From: Acidovorax sp. sif1233
Lineage (GTDB): Bacteria; Pseudomonadota; Gammaproteobacteria; Burkholderiales; Burkholderiaceae_C
Reading direction: 5' to 3'
Length of the DNA stretch: 64,000 nt
Assembly: GCF_019218755.1 (NCBI RefSeq)
Contig: NZ_JAHUWZ010000009.1
Location: 124,001 to 188,000 of the forward strand
Position numbers and translations under genes: made by a program. Below, in pieces: positions 1 to 9,725 of this stretch. The notes under the pieces are model-generated. The model ran no database searches. It saw only the letters and a program-made list of their open reading frames with translations, and was not told the origin of the DNA. Positions within the stretch are counted from its first letter, which is position 1, and every line of letters starts with the position of its first letter.

Positions 1-275
1 GCCACGGGCCCGGGCACCACCAGGGGAGCGACCTTGTTGCGGTCCGGAATTTCGATGGGAATGTCCACCGGAATCGGGCGGGGCTGCGTGTCGAACAGCA
101 TCGGAAATCCGATCACCCCGATCAGCACCAGGACGGCCGCGCCGATCAGCCGGTGGCGGGCACGCCGGCGCATCACTTCGATGCTCTCGGCCTGCGGGGT
201 GCGCGGACGCTTGGACGGCTTTTCGGCCTGAGGTTGCTCACTGTGACCGGGCCACCGAAACTTGAAAAATGCCAT
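1..275 (-). CDS. SPOR-domain/DedD-like envelope protein, N-terminal part (cut by window edge)
   Basis: The frame opens at an ATG at 275 and runs off the window start, so only about 91 residues are visible. A charged cytoplasmic stretch rich in Arg and Lys is followed by one membrane segment (LIGAAVLVLIGVIGFPMLF, about residues 41-60) and a Pro-rich periplasmic part. This is the usual start of the SPOR-domain protein that follows folC in Burkholderiales. The peptidoglycan-binding SPOR domain itself would lie beyond the edge and is not seen, so the family call rests on context and N-terminal architecture. It starts 22 bases after the folC stop and is probably cotranscribed with it. Confidence 0.75.
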   Translation of the reverse strand, partial: MAFFKFRWPGHSEQPQAEKPSKRPRTPQAESIEVMRRRARHRLIGAAVLVLIGVIGFPMLFDTQPRPIPVDIPIEIPDRNKVAPLVVPGPV

Positions 276-297
276 GGAGTAACGACTCGTGCGGACC

Positions 298-1623
298 TTA
301 TGCGCCCAGATGTTTGGCGTGCAGGCGAGGTGTTCCATTGATCAGCACACCGCCCACCGTGTAAAACGAGCCAAAGACCACGATTCTATCAGCGGGGTCC
401 GCCGCGGCGACTGCCGCCTGCAGGGCATCCATGGGGTCCGGGTGCAAGGTCGAGGTGACGTCGCGGCGCCCGCCCGCCACCATCTGCACGGCATTCCATT
501 TCTGCTGCAGCACGGCGGCCGTCTCGGCCCGGGGCGTGGGCAGATTGGTGAAGTACCAGCGGTCGATCAGCGGCCCTACCTTGGCCAGCATGGGGGCCAG
601 GTCCTTGTCGGCCATGGCCCCGAAGACCGCGTGGGTCGTGGGAAAGAAGCCCATGGCGTCCAGATTGGCCGTGAGCGCGGCCACGGAGTGCGGGTTGTGC
701 GCCACGTCCAGCACCAGCGTGGGCTGGCCAGGCACGATCTGGAACCGTCCCGGCAACTCCACCATGGCCAGGCCATTGCGCACCGCCTGGGCCGTCACCG
801 GCAGGCGTTCGCGCAGGGCTTCCAGCGCGGCCAGCACGCCCGATGCATTGATCAGCTGGTTCGCGCCACGCAGCGATGGATAGGCCAGCCCCGCGTAGCG
901 GCGGCCCCGGCCGGCCCAGTTCCACTGCAGCTTGTCACCCGAGAAATTGAAATCCTTGCCGAACCGCCACAGATCAGCCCCGATTTCGAGGGCGTGGTCG
1001 GCGATGCTCTGCGGCGCCATCGGGTCGCTCACGATCACCGGGCGCCCCGTGCGCATGATGCCGGCCTTTTCCCGGCCGATGCTCTCGCGGTCCGGCCCCA
1101 GGAACTCGGTGTGGTCGATGTCGATGCTGGTGATGACGGCGCAGTCGGCATCAATGATGTTGGTGGCATCCAGCCGCCCCCCGAGGCCCACTTCGAGGAT
1201 GGCCACATCCAGCCGGGAATGGCTCATCAGGCGCAGGATGGCCAGCGTGGTGAACTCGAAGTAAGTAAGGGAGACTTCATCGCCATTTTGGGTCCTGGCG
1301 CTTTCCACAGCTTCGAAATGTGCTATCAGGTCCGAAGCAGGAATGATCTCGCCATGCACACGGCACCGCTCCTCGAAATGCACGAGGTGGGGCGATGTGT
1401 ACACCCCCGTGCGGTAGCCCGCCTGCAGGGCCACGGCTTCCAGCATGGCGCAGGTGGAGCCTTTTCCATTGGTGCCCGCCACGGTGACCACGGGGCAGTC
1501 GAACCGCAAGGCCATCCGGCGCGCCACTTCACGGACGCGGTCCAGGCCCATCTCGATATTGCGGGGGTGAAGCTGTTCGCAGTGGCGAAGCCAGCCTTCC
1601 AGGGTGTGGATTTTGGTATGCAT
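298..1623 (-). CDS. folC: Bifunctional dihydrofolate synthase / folylpolyglutamate synthase FolC
   Basis: This cytosolic ATP-dependent ligase joins glutamate to dihydropteroate and then extends folate polyglutamate tails. The 441-residue length is normal for the family. A Mur-ligase P-loop GTNGKGST lies at residues 50-57, the metal-site region ITSIDIDHTEFLG is present, and GREKAGIMR carries the lysine that is carbamylated in this family. The C-terminal domain begins near LPGRFQIV with the DVAHNPHS motif. The ATG at 1623 is 48 bases from the start of the divergent ArsC-like gene, so the two promoters share a short region. The SPOR-domain gene follows on the same strand. Confidence 0.97.
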   Translation of the reverse strand: MHTKIHTLEGWLRHCEQLHPRNIEMGLDRVREVARRMALRFDCPVVTVAGTNGKGSTCAMLEAVALQAGYRTGVYTSPHLVHFEERCRVHGEIIPASDLIAHFEAVESARTQNGDEVSLTYFEFTTLAILRLMSHSRLDVAILEVGLGGRLDATNIIDADCAVITSIDIDHTEFLGPDRESIGREKAGIMRTGRPVIVSDPMAPQSIADHALEIGADLWRFGKDFNFSGDKLQWNWAGRGRRYAGLAYPSLRGANQLINASGVLAALEALRERLPVTAQAVRNGLAMVELPGRFQIVPGQPTLVLDVAHNPHSVAALTANLDAMGFFPTTHAVFGAMADKDLAPMLAKVGPLIDRWYFTNLPTPRAETAAVLQQKWNAVQMVAGGRRDVTSTLHPDPMDALQAAVAAADPADRIVVFGSFYTVGGVLINGTPRLHAKHLGA

Positions 1624-1671
1624 ACAGGGCGGGATTGTCGCCCAGGCCGCAATTGGCGGATGATGCGCGGC

Positions 1672-2058
1672 ATGACAACCTCACACATCACCGTCTACGG
1701 CATTCCCAACTGCGACACCGTCAAGAAATCCCGCGCCTGGTTCACGGAACAGGGGCTGGACTACGCGTTCCATGATTTCAAGAAACAGGGCGTTCCCGCC
1801 GCCCGCCTCCCCGGCTGGATGTTGGCCGTCGGCTGGGAGAAGCTGGTCAATCGCCAGGGAACCACCTGGCGCAAGCTGGACTCGAACGTCCAGGCAGCCG
1901 TGCAAGGCGAAGACAGCGCCAGTGCCCTGATGCAGGCCCAGCCTAGCGTGATCAAGCGCCCGGTGGTCGAGTGGCAGCAGGGCGGCAAGACCCACATCTC
2001 GGTGGGTTTTGCCCCCGATCAGTGGCAAACCTGGATGGAACGGCCTGCGGCCGCGTGA
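1672..2058 (+). CDS. ArsC/Spx-family (YffB-like) reductase-fold protein
   Basis: A 128-residue thioredoxin-fold protein with the ArsC/Spx-family N-terminus ITVYGIPNCDTVKKSR. It has one Cys in the active loop rather than CxxC, as in YffB-type proteins. The mid-region LGWEKLVNRQGTTWRKL-like segment (VGWEKLVNRQGTTWRKL) and the C-terminal KRPVVEW match the family pattern around conserved Arg residues. The biochemical role of this subfamily is not settled, and arsenate reduction should not be assumed. Three in-frame ATGs lie at 1660, 1663 and 1672; I chose 1672 because it gives the normal family N-terminus. It is divergent from folC and monocistronic. Confidence 0.9.
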   Translation: MTTSHITVYGIPNCDTVKKSRAWFTEQGLDYAFHDFKKQGVPAARLPGWMLAVGWEKLVNRQGTTWRKLDSNVQAAVQGEDSASALMQAQPSVIKRPVVEWQQGGKTHISVGFAPDQWQTWMERPAAA

Positions 2059-2192
2059 ATCAAGCGCACAGACCGGGGAAATTGCACAAATCTTTACGCA
2101 GATTTACGGCGACCAGGCCCTGGATTGACCTTGCCGGCCTAAACTTTTCCACAGTCTGGTGCGTTATGTACCGACCCGAAAGGAGTTTCTCC

Positions 2193-2846
2193 ATGAAAAA
2201 GATCGTCATTTTTTCCGCCATGGCGGCCATCGCCACCATGGCCAGCGCGCAGGAGCAGGGCCGCGTGCTCTCCGCCACCCCCGTCGTGCAGCAGGTCGCC
2301 ACGCCGCAGCAGGTGTGCGGCAATGAAACGGTGTACAGCGGCAACCGCACCAGCGGCGCTGGCGCCGTGATGGGCGCCATTGCCGGTGGCGCCGCCGGCA
2401 ATGCCATAGGCAAAGGCAGCGGCCGTGCCGCCGCCACCGCCATCGGCGTGCTGGGCGGTGCCGTGCTGGGCAACCAGATCGAAGGCGGACAGCCCCAGTA
2501 CCAGAACGTGCAGCGTTGCACCACCGAGACGTACTACGAAAATCGCACGGTCGGCTACGACGTGGTCTATGAGTACGCCGGGCGCCAGTACACCACCCGC
2601 ACCCAGACGGATCCGGGCCGCTGGATTCCCTTGAGCGTGCAGCCCGCGGGCCAGACCTACTCCACGCAGCCCGACCCGTACGCTTCGCAAGGCGTGTACA
2701 GCCAGCCTGGCGTGGTGACCTCCACCTATCCCGCGCAACCGGTGTACCAGCAGCCCACCTATGTGACGCCGCCCGTCACCGTGATCGAATACGGCTACGA
2801 CAGCCGCCCGTACTACCCGCACCACCGCAATCCCTACTGGCGCTGA
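2193..2846 (+). CDS. Glycine-zipper 2TM-domain envelope protein
   Basis: A 217-residue exported protein. The start is an ATG at 2193 preceded by AGGAG at 2181. A signal peptide of about 19 residues ends at MASAQ. A glycine-zipper segment (alternating Gly/Ala, GAGAVMGAIAGGAAGNAIG, then a second half VLGGAVLGNQ) covers roughly residues 50-90, the signature of the Rick_17kDa_Anti/2TM family of outer-membrane-associated proteins. The rest is Tyr/Gln/Pro-rich with repeated YxxQP-like units and is probably extended. The function is unknown; related proteins are envelope lipoproteins, but no lipobox Cys is visible here. An intrinsic terminator follows directly. Confidence 0.88.
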   Translation: MKKIVIFSAMAAIATMASAQEQGRVLSATPVVQQVATPQQVCGNETVYSGNRTSGAGAVMGAIAGGAAGNAIGKGSGRAAATAIGVLGGAVLGNQIEGGQPQYQNVQRCTTETYYENRTVGYDVVYEYAGRQYTTRTQTDPGRWIPLSVQPAGQTYSTQPDPYASQGVYSQPGVVTSTYPAQPVYQQPTYVTPPVTVIEYGYDSRPYYPHHRNPYWR

Positions 2847-2867
2847 GCCCCTGGCGCCAGCCATCGC

Positions 2868-2892
2868 AAAGAGCCCTTCGGGGCTCTTTTGC
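2868..2892 (+). terminator. Intrinsic terminator after the glycine-zipper gene
   Basis: A perfect stem AAGAGCCC / GGGCTCTT with a TTCG loop is followed by a short T run. It lies 20 bases past the stop at 2846. Confidence 0.85.
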
Positions 2893-2997
2893 TTGGGCGA
2901 TCTGCGGGCGGAGGGTTTTTAGTGGGGCCCCGCCGGCCAGGCCGCCGCCCCCCTGCCCTAAAATCGGGGGTTTCCTCCAACCTTATCCAGCGCACCC

Positions 2998-3315
2998 ATG
3001 ACCACCGAAAAAATCGACGGCGTGTCCGTCACCACCCAGGCCAATGTGTACTTTGACGGCAAGTGCGTGAGCCACGGCATCACCTTCCCCGATGGCACGA
3101 AGAAGTCGGTGGGCGTGGTGCTGCCCGCGACACTCACCTTCAACACCGGCGCGCCGGAAATCATGGAATGCGTGGCGGGCTCGTGCGAGTACAAGCTGGC
3201 GGGCACCGACAACTGGGTGAAGTCCTCCGCTGGCGAGAAGTTCAGCGTGCCAGGCAACTCCAAGTTCGACATCCGCGTGACCGAGGCCTACCACTACATC
3301 TGCCATTTCGGCTGA
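2998..3315 (+). CDS. ppnP: Pyrimidine/purine nucleoside phosphorylase PpnP
   Basis: A 105-residue single-domain cupin of the DUF1255/YaiE family, now known as PpnP, which catalyses phosphorolysis of several nucleosides to free base and ribose-1-phosphate. The conserved stretches DGKCVSHGITFPDGTKKSVG, the central AGSCEYKLAG and the C-terminal VPGNSKFDIRV are all present and the length is standard. It lies 39 bases upstream of argG on the same strand and may share its transcript; the two have no known metabolic link. Confidence 0.93.
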   Translation: MTTEKIDGVSVTTQANVYFDGKCVSHGITFPDGTKKSVGVVLPATLTFNTGAPEIMECVAGSCEYKLAGTDNWVKSSAGEKFSVPGNSKFDIRVTEAYHYICHFG

Positions 3316-4692
<1,377 letters not shown>

Positions 4693-4790
4693 TGCTGGCA
4701 AGGGCGCGGGCGGCCGGGAGCACGCCCGCCTCCGCGCCCTGCCAAACAGGCACAAAAACATGCCCTGCCGCTGGACAGGCAAGCGCGAGA

Positions 4791-4809
4791 TGCTATAAAA
4801 TAAATAGCA
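4791..4809. repeat. Short inverted repeat, remnant of the dispersed GCTAT element
   Basis: TGCTAT and ATAGCA arms flank an A/T-rich centre. It resembles the terminal GCTATC...GATAGC part of the dispersed palindromic element found elsewhere in the window. It sits just before the argG terminator. Confidence 0.5.
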
Positions 4810-4810
4810 A

Positions 4811-4836
4811 AACCACCGATCAGGTGGCTTTTTTTA
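4811..4836 (+). terminator. Intrinsic terminator downstream of argG
   Basis: An AACCACC / GGTGGCTT stem with a short loop runs into seven T residues. It separates argG from the convergent murB. Confidence 0.8.
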
Positions 4837-4888
4837 TGCGGCTCCGGCTGCCGGTGTTCTGGCGGGCTCCGGGTGCCTGTGCAGAAGG

Positions 4889-5962
4889 CTATACCACCAC
4901 GGGCTCGGGCTCCAGCCGGATGCCGAAGCGCTCATACACGCTGGTCTGGATGGCCTTGGCCAGGGTCATCACCTCGCCGCCGGTCACGCTGTCGGCACCC
5001 CGTCCCCGGTTGACCAGCACGAGGGCCTGCTTTTCATACACGCCGGCCTTGCCGATGGACTTGCCCTTCCAGCCGCAGGCATCGATCAGCCAGCCCGCGG
5101 CCAGCTTGATGCTGCCGTCGGGCATGGGGTAGTGCACGATGCGCGGCTCGCGCGCGATGATGTCGGCGCACTGGTCCGGCGACACCGTGGGGTTCTTGAA
5201 GAAACTGCCCGCATTGCCCACCACGGCCGGATCGGGCAGCTTGGCGCGGCGGATGTCGCAGACCCAGCCGAAGATCTGCCGCGCCGTGGGATGCTCCACG
5301 CCCTCTTCCATGCGGCGGCGCTCCAGGTCGAGGTAGCCCAGCACCGGTTTCCAGGGCTTGGGCAGGCGAAACCGCACATGGGTGATCACTGCCCGGCCCT
5401 CCAGGCCCATGCCGCGCGGCAACCCGCCCGCATACAGCGCCTCCGACGGCGCATGCTTGAACACCGAATCCCGGTAGCCAAAGCCGCACTGGGCGGCGTC
5501 CAGCGTGAACGACCGGCCCGTGGCCAGGTCCATCGCGTCCAGCGACTCGAAGCGGTCCTGCAGTTCCACGCCATACGCGCCGATGTTCTGCACGGGTGCA
5601 GCCCCCACGGTGCCCGGGATCAGCGCCAGATTCTCCAGGCCCGCATAGCCCTGCTCCAGCGTCCAGGCCACGCAGTCGTGCCAGACCTCGCCCGCGCCCG
5701 CCTCCACGATCCAGGCCTTGGGCGTGTTCTCCACCAGGCGCAGGCCCTTGATCTCCATCTTGAGCACGACGGGTTTCACATCGCCCGTCAGGATGATGTT
5801 GCTGCCGCCGCCCAGGACGAATTTGGGCGCCGCGGCCAGATCGGAATCGTTCAGCACGGCCAGCACATCGGCCGCCGAGCGCACGCGCACCAGGGTTTGG
5901 GCACGCGCAGCGATGCCAAAGGTGTTCCAGGGCTGCAAAGGGGCGTTTTTCTCGACTACCAT
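4889..5962 (-). CDS. murB: UDP-N-acetylenolpyruvoylglucosamine reductase MurB
   Basis: This FAD/NADPH enzyme makes UDP-MurNAc for peptidoglycan. It has 357 residues, the E. coli-like type I form. The N-terminal NTFGIAA motif, the FAD-binding LGGGSNIIL and [19 protein letters not shown], the type I GYRDSVFK loop, [11 protein letters not shown] with the catalytic Ser, and a C-terminal Glu in the LEPEPVVV region are all visible. The frame stays open far upstream of the true start. I chose the ATG at 5962 because the family N-terminus ([12 protein letters not shown]) begins there. It is divergent from yajQ with 73 bases between the starts. Confidence 0.97.
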   Translation of the reverse strand: MVVEKNAPLQPWNTFGIAARAQTLVRVRSAADVLAVLNDSDLAAAPKFVLGGGSNIILTGDVKPVVLKMEIKGLRLVENTPKAWIVEAGAGEVWHDCVAWTLEQGYAGLENLALIPGTVGAAPVQNIGAYGVELQDRFESLDAMDLATGRSFTLDAAQCGFGYRDSVFKHAPSEALYAGGLPRGMGLEGRAVITHVRFRLPKPWKPVLGYLDLERRRMEEGVEHPTARQIFGWVCDIRRAKLPDPAVVGNAGSFFKNPTVSPDQCADIIAREPRIVHYPMPDGSIKLAAGWLIDACGWKGKSIGKAGVYEKQALVLVNRGRGADSVTGGEVMTLAKAIQTSVYERFGIRLEPEPVVV

Positions 5963-6035
5963 TGGCCCGATTGTCGCACCGGGCCCTTCCGGCCCCCTGC
6001 GAATTGCACCGTTTCCCCTGAGATTGAGAGCCACC

Positions 6036-6521
6036 ATGCCATCTTTTGACACCGTCTGCGAAGCCAACCTCGTCGAAGTGAAAAACGCGGTCGAGAACAC
6101 CGCCAAGGAAATCGCCACCCGCTTCGACTTCAAGGGCACTTCGGCCAGCATCGAGATCAAGGACAAGGACATCACGCTGATCGGCGACGCCGACTTCCAG
6201 CTCACCCAGATCGAGGACGTGCTGCGCAACAAGCTCACCAAGCGCAACGTCGATGTGCGCTTTCTCGACCTGGGCGATGTCCAGAAAATGGGTGGCGACA
6301 AGGTCAAGCAGGTCATCAAGGTGCGCAACGGCATCGAAAGCGAGCTGGCCAAGAAGATCCAGAAGCTGCTCAAGGAGAGCAAGCTCAAGGTGCAGGGCGC
6401 CATCCAGGAAGACAAGGTGCGCGTGACCGGCGCCAAGCGCGACGACCTGCAGGCGGCCATGGCGCTCATCCGCAAGGACGTGACCGACGTGCCCCTGTCC
6501 TTCGACAACTTCCGCGACTGA
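6036..6521 (+). CDS. yajQ: YajQ-family nucleotide/c-di-GMP-binding protein
   Basis: A 161-residue protein of the UPF0234/YajQ family: two ferredoxin-like domains, with the hallmark start [20 protein letters not shown] and the paired VKVQG/VRVTG-like strands near the C-terminus. Family members bind cyclic di-GMP, and some act as transcriptional co-regulators in Xanthomonas and Pseudomonas; the role here is unknown. The ATG at 6036 gives the canonical N-terminus, although the frame is open further upstream. It is divergent from murB. Confidence 0.95.
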   Translation: MPSFDTVCEANLVEVKNAVENTAKEIATRFDFKGTSASIEIKDKDITLIGDADFQLTQIEDVLRNKLTKRNVDVRFLDLGDVQKMGGDKVKQVIKVRNGIESELAKKIQKLLKESKLKVQGAIQEDKVRVTGAKRDDLQAAMALIRKDVTDVPLSFDNFRD

Positions 6522-6528
6522 GATGGAG

Positions 6529-6627
6529 CACCCCCTGAGTCGCTTCGCGCCTTCCCCCTCCAGGGGGACGACGCCCTCGCTGCGGGGCGGCCCTGGCTTG
6601 GCGTCCCTCACCTGGGCCGCGCCAGTT
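6529..6627 (+). repeat. Dispersed approximately 100-bp repeat, copy A
   Basis: From CACCCCCTGAGTCGC to GGGCCGCGCCAGTT this segment matches, on the opposite strand, a segment at 13338-13440. It contains the internal palindrome CCTTCCCCCTCCAGGGGGA. It lies between genes (yajQ and the aspartic protease) and has no open frame of its own. Confidence 0.75.
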
Positions 6628-6663
6628 CCGAGGTACGGGGGAGGCGCACAGCGCCATCGACGA

Positions 6664-7311
6664 ATGACGATCCACTCCTTTGCTCTGGCCGCGCTGGTTG
6701 CTCTGTGCTTGGCCCCGTCCTGGGCTCATGCGCAGGCGGTGGCGCTGGCGGGCATGCTGGGCAGCAAGGCCTTGCTGGTGGTGGATGCCAACCCACCCAA
6801 GGCGGTGGGTGCTGGGGATGAGTACCAGGGCGTCAAGGTCATTACCGTCACCAAAGAAGAAGCCACCATCGAAGTCAATGGCACGCGCCGCACCCTGCGG
6901 CTGGGCGAGGCCCCCGTGAGCGTGGGCAGCCGGGGAGGCAGCGGCAAGCGCATTGTGCTGATGGCCGACAGCCGCGGGCATTTCGTCAACAGCGGCACGA
7001 TCAACGGCCGCGTGATGCAGTACATGGTCGACACGGGCGCCTCCACCGTGGCCATCGGGCGGCCCGACGCGGAGCGGATGGGCCTGAACTACCAGAGCGG
7101 CCAGCCCGTGCGCATGAGCACCGCCAACGGGGTGGCACAAGGGTGGCGCATGAAGCTCGACTCGGTGCGCATCGGCGACGTCGAGGTGTTCGGGGTCGAA
7201 GCCGTCATCACCTCGCAGGCCATGCCCTACGTGCTGCTGGGCAACAGCTTCCTGACCGAGTTCCAGATGACCCGCATCAACGACCAGATGGTGCTGGAAA
7301 AGCGCAACTGA
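6664..7311 (+). CDS. Retropepsin-like (clan AA) aspartic protease, exported
   Basis: A 215-residue protein with a signal peptide (cleavage near WAHAQ, residue 24). The C-terminal half is a single retropepsin-like domain with the catalytic motif MVDTGASTVAIG near residue 122 and the second family motif YVLLGNSFL near residue 192. This is the TIGR02281 family, found in the periplasm of many Proteobacteria. A single-domain protease of this type must dimerise to be active. The substrate is unknown. The ATG at 6664 follows repeat copy A. The next gene starts 19 bases downstream, so the two probably form an operon. Confidence 0.9.
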   Translation: MTIHSFALAALVALCLAPSWAHAQAVALAGMLGSKALLVVDANPPKAVGAGDEYQGVKVITVTKEEATIEVNGTRRTLRLGEAPVSVGSRGGSGKRIVLMADSRGHFVNSGTINGRVMQYMVDTGASTVAIGRPDAERMGLNYQSGQPVRMSTANGVAQGWRMKLDSVRIGDVEVFGVEAVITSQAMPYVLLGNSFLTEFQMTRINDQMVLEKRN

Positions 7312-7330
7312 GCCCCCGACGCGCACCGCC

Positions 7331-8350
7331 ATGTCCGTCCACCATCACGCCGGCCACCACCACGCCGAAGGCGAATACGAGGACCTGCTGAGCCTGTGGG
7401 CGGACCTGGAGTCCGCGCTGTCGGTGCTGCTGTCCCGCCCGCTGCAGGTGCAGGACTTCGCCGCCAAGGTGCGCCAGTTCGATGGCTGGCTGCAAGACCT
7501 GGTGGCACACGATATCGACGCCGCGCTGTACCTGATGTTCCAGCTGGCCTCCACCTCCACCGTGGGCTACAGCGCCTCCCACGCCCTGGTGTGCGGCACG
7601 CTGTGCCACATCATGGCCCATGAGCTGGAACTGCCCGCGCGCGAGCGCGACAGCCTGGTGCGCGCGGCCTTGACCATGAACATCGGCATGACCGCCCTGC
7701 AGGACGAACTGGCCGAGCAGCGCGAGCGCCCCACCACGGCCCAGCAGGAGGCCATCAAGAGCCACCCGCTGGAAAGCCAGGCGCTGCTGGAGCGCCTGTT
7801 CATCAATGACGCGCTCTGGCTGGACGTGGTCGGGCAGCACCACGCCAGCATTGCCGACCGTGTTCCGCTGGCCCAGCAAGAGCCCGAAGACCGCCTCACC
7901 CGCGTCCTGAGCACCATTGACCGCTACGCGGCCATGATCAGCCCGCGCAAGTCGCGCGCAGGCCGCAGCGCGACCGATTCGGTGCGCGCCCTCGTGGGCC
8001 AGGAAGTGGACCAGCGCGATGAAGTGAGCTACACCCTGGTGCGCTCCATCGGGCTGTGCCCGCCAGGCACCTTCGTGAAGCTCGACAACGGCGAGACGGC
8101 CATCGTGCTGCGCCGCAGCGAAAAGGCCAACCACCCTTTGGTGGCAAGCCTGCTGGACCGCAGCGGCCACCACCACGCCCAGCCCAGCCTGTACCAGACA
8201 GCCAGTGGAAAACCCCGCATCCAGTCCGCGCTGGCCCGCTCCGCCGTGGGGCTGGAGCTCAACCACCGCACCATGGTGCGCCTGGGACTGTATGCGGCAC
8301 AGCACAGCGCGGGGCTGCGGGGACTCATCACCGGGCCAGGGTCGCTCTGA
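7331..8350 (+). CDS. Degenerate HD-GYP-like domain protein
   Basis: A 339-residue cytosolic protein with a His-rich start (HHHAGHHH). Residues about 75-190 align with the order of HD-GYP phosphodiesterase motifs: SASHALVC (first His), ALTMNIGM where active members read LLHDIGK, KSHPLESQ (the KxHP motif kept) and GQHHASIADRVP in place of HHExxDGxGYP. The HD dyad that defines the metal site is therefore replaced by MN and the GYP loop is lost, which suggests an inactive signalling or binding domain. No receiver or other sensory domain is evident. The order and spacing fit a shared transcript with the upstream protease. Confidence 0.75.
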   Translation: MSVHHHAGHHHAEGEYEDLLSLWADLESALSVLLSRPLQVQDFAAKVRQFDGWLQDLVAHDIDAALYLMFQLASTSTVGYSASHALVCGTLCHIMAHELELPARERDSLVRAALTMNIGMTALQDELAEQRERPTTAQQEAIKSHPLESQALLERLFINDALWLDVVGQHHASIADRVPLAQQEPEDRLTRVLSTIDRYAAMISPRKSRAGRSATDSVRALVGQEVDQRDEVSYTLVRSIGLCPPGTFVKLDNGETAIVLRRSEKANHPLVASLLDRSGHHHAQPSLYQTASGKPRIQSALARSAVGLELNHRTMVRLGLYAAQHSAGLRGLITGPGSL

Positions 8351-8382
8351 TCCCGATGAAAAAACCGGGTGGGGCCATGCAA

Positions 8383-8408
8383 AAAAAAGGCGGCTCCCGG
8401 CCGCCTTG
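8383..8408 (-). terminator. Intrinsic terminator of plsY
   Basis: Read on the minus strand, GGCGGCC GGGA GCCGCC is followed by eight T residues. It lies 30 bases past the plsY stop. The plus-strand gene ending at 8350 converges on it. Confidence 0.8.
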
Positions 8409-8438
8409 GTGCCCGGCAGCGGCCAGCGCCGCCCGGCC

Positions 8439-9101
8439 TCAGCGCTTGCCGGGTGCCGCCTCGGCTCCCGGCTTGGCCTTCTTGCTGCCCAGGCGCGACT
8501 CCTTGCCTTCGATGAGCCGCTGGATGTTCTCCTTGTGGCGCCATGCCAGCAGCACGCCCATCACGACGATGGACGCGGCAATCGTGCCTTCGGCGTACCA
8601 CACCACGCCATCCACCAGCAGGTAGTACACCGGAGCGAATGCCGCGGCCACCAGCGAGGCAAGCGACGAATATCGGAAGAAGAAGGCGATGATGAGCCAG
8701 GTGACGGCCGTGGCCAGCCCCAGCCAGACGCTGATGCCCAGCAGCACGCCCAGCGCCGTGGCCACGCCCTTGCCGCCCTGGAAGCGGAAGAAAACCGGCC
8801 ACAGGTGGCCCAGGAAGGCGGCCAGACCCACCATGGCCACGGTGCCGTCCTCCAGCCCGTAGGGGCGGCCGAACCACATCACCAGCGCCACGGGCAGCCA
8901 GCCCTTCAGGGCGTCGAGCAGCAGCGTCACGATGGCCGCGGCCTTGCTGCCCGACCGCAGCACATTGGTCGCCCCCGGATTCTTGCTGCCATAGGTGCGC
9001 GGGTCGCTCAGTCCCATCACGCGCGTCACGATGACGGCGAAAGAGAGCGAGCCCAGCAGGTAGGCGGCCACGGCGGCGAGAACGGGATAGACGGCGGTCA
9101 A
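8439..9101 (-). CDS. plsY: Acyl-phosphate:glycerol-3-phosphate acyltransferase PlsY
   Basis: This inner-membrane enzyme uses acyl-phosphate to make lysophosphatidate, the first acylation step of phospholipid synthesis. It has 220 residues and about five membrane helices. The three conserved loops are intact: GSLSFAVI, YGSKNPGATNVLRSG (glycerol-3-phosphate site) and GHLWPVFFRFQGGKGVATALG-type FQGGKGVAT (acyl-phosphate loop). The start codon is TTG at 9101, well placed after GAGGAG, and no suitable ATG exists near it. The C-terminus carries a Lys/Ala-rich tail. A terminator lies at 8383. Confidence 0.96.
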   Translation of the reverse strand: MTAVYPVLAAVAAYLLGSLSFAVIVTRVMGLSDPRTYGSKNPGATNVLRSGSKAAAIVTLLLDALKGWLPVALVMWFGRPYGLEDGTVAMVGLAAFLGHLWPVFFRFQGGKGVATALGVLLGISVWLGLATAVTWLIIAFFFRYSSLASLVAAAFAPVYYLLVDGVVWYAEGTIAASIVVMGVLLAWRHKENIQRLIEGKESRLGSKKAKPGAEAAPGKR

Positions 9102-9179
9102 AGCAACTCCTCGGTAATCGGATGGTTCAGCCCTTGGAGGCTGTTCAATGGCTATTCATGGGCTGTTTTTCCCGGCGGC

Positions 9180-9671
9180 CTATTCTGCCAGCGCGCAATG
9201 CACGGGCTTCGCCCCCAGCAGCTGTACACACACCTGCGGGTCCAGCTGCACCAGAAAGCCCCTGCGCCCGCCGTTGATGGCGATGCGGGGCAAGGCGAGG
9301 ATGGTCTCCTCGATGTACACCGGCATGGCGCGCCGTGTGCCGAACGGCGAAGTGCCACCCACCAGGTAGCCACTCTGGCGGTTGGCCACCTCGGGGGCAC
9401 AGGGCTCCACCGACTTGGCGCCGATCTGGCGTGCGAGGTTCTTGGTGGAGACCTTGCGGTTGCCGTGCATCAGCACCAGCAGCGGCTTGGCATCCTGGTC
9501 CTGCATGACCAGCGTCTTGACCACGGTGAAGGGGTCGAGCCCCAGCACCTCGGCGCTGTGCAATGCGCCTCCGTGCTCCAGGTAGTCATAGGGGTGTTCG
9601 GTGAAAGCCACCTTGTTGGCCTTGAGCAACTGGGTGGCTTGGGTCTCGGAAACGTGTTCTTTCTTGGCCAT
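9180..9671 (-). CDS. ybaK: YbaK-type Cys-tRNA(Pro)/aminoacyl-tRNA deacylase
   Basis: A 163-residue single-domain editing protein that hydrolyses mischarged tRNA in trans; YbaK removes Cys from tRNA-Pro. Family features seen are EHPYDYLEHGGALHSAEVLG near the N-terminus, the lysine-bearing VVKTLVMQ, and the glycine loops YLVGGTSPFGTRRAMPVY and INGGRRGFLVQL that shape the active site. The ATG at 9671 is the only sensible start. It stands alone between plsY and the LysR gene, all on the minus strand. Confidence 0.94.
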   Translation of the reverse strand: MAKKEHVSETQATQLLKANKVAFTEHPYDYLEHGGALHSAEVLGLDPFTVVKTLVMQDQDAKPLLVLMHGNRKVSTKNLARQIGAKSVEPCAPEVANRQSGYLVGGTSPFGTRRAMPVYIEETILALPRIAINGGRRGFLVQLDPQVCVQLLGAKPVHCALAE

Positions 9672-9725
9672 GGTGCGGTGTGCGTAGGAAGCGAATGGTA
9701 TCCAGTTGTGAACGCCCCTCGGCGG

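Noticed and set aside
6529..6627. Reading repeat copy A as a 5' extension of the aspartic protease
   Set aside because: The frame is open from 6523, but the translated repeat is not a protein-like segment and would bury the signal peptide that starts at 6664.
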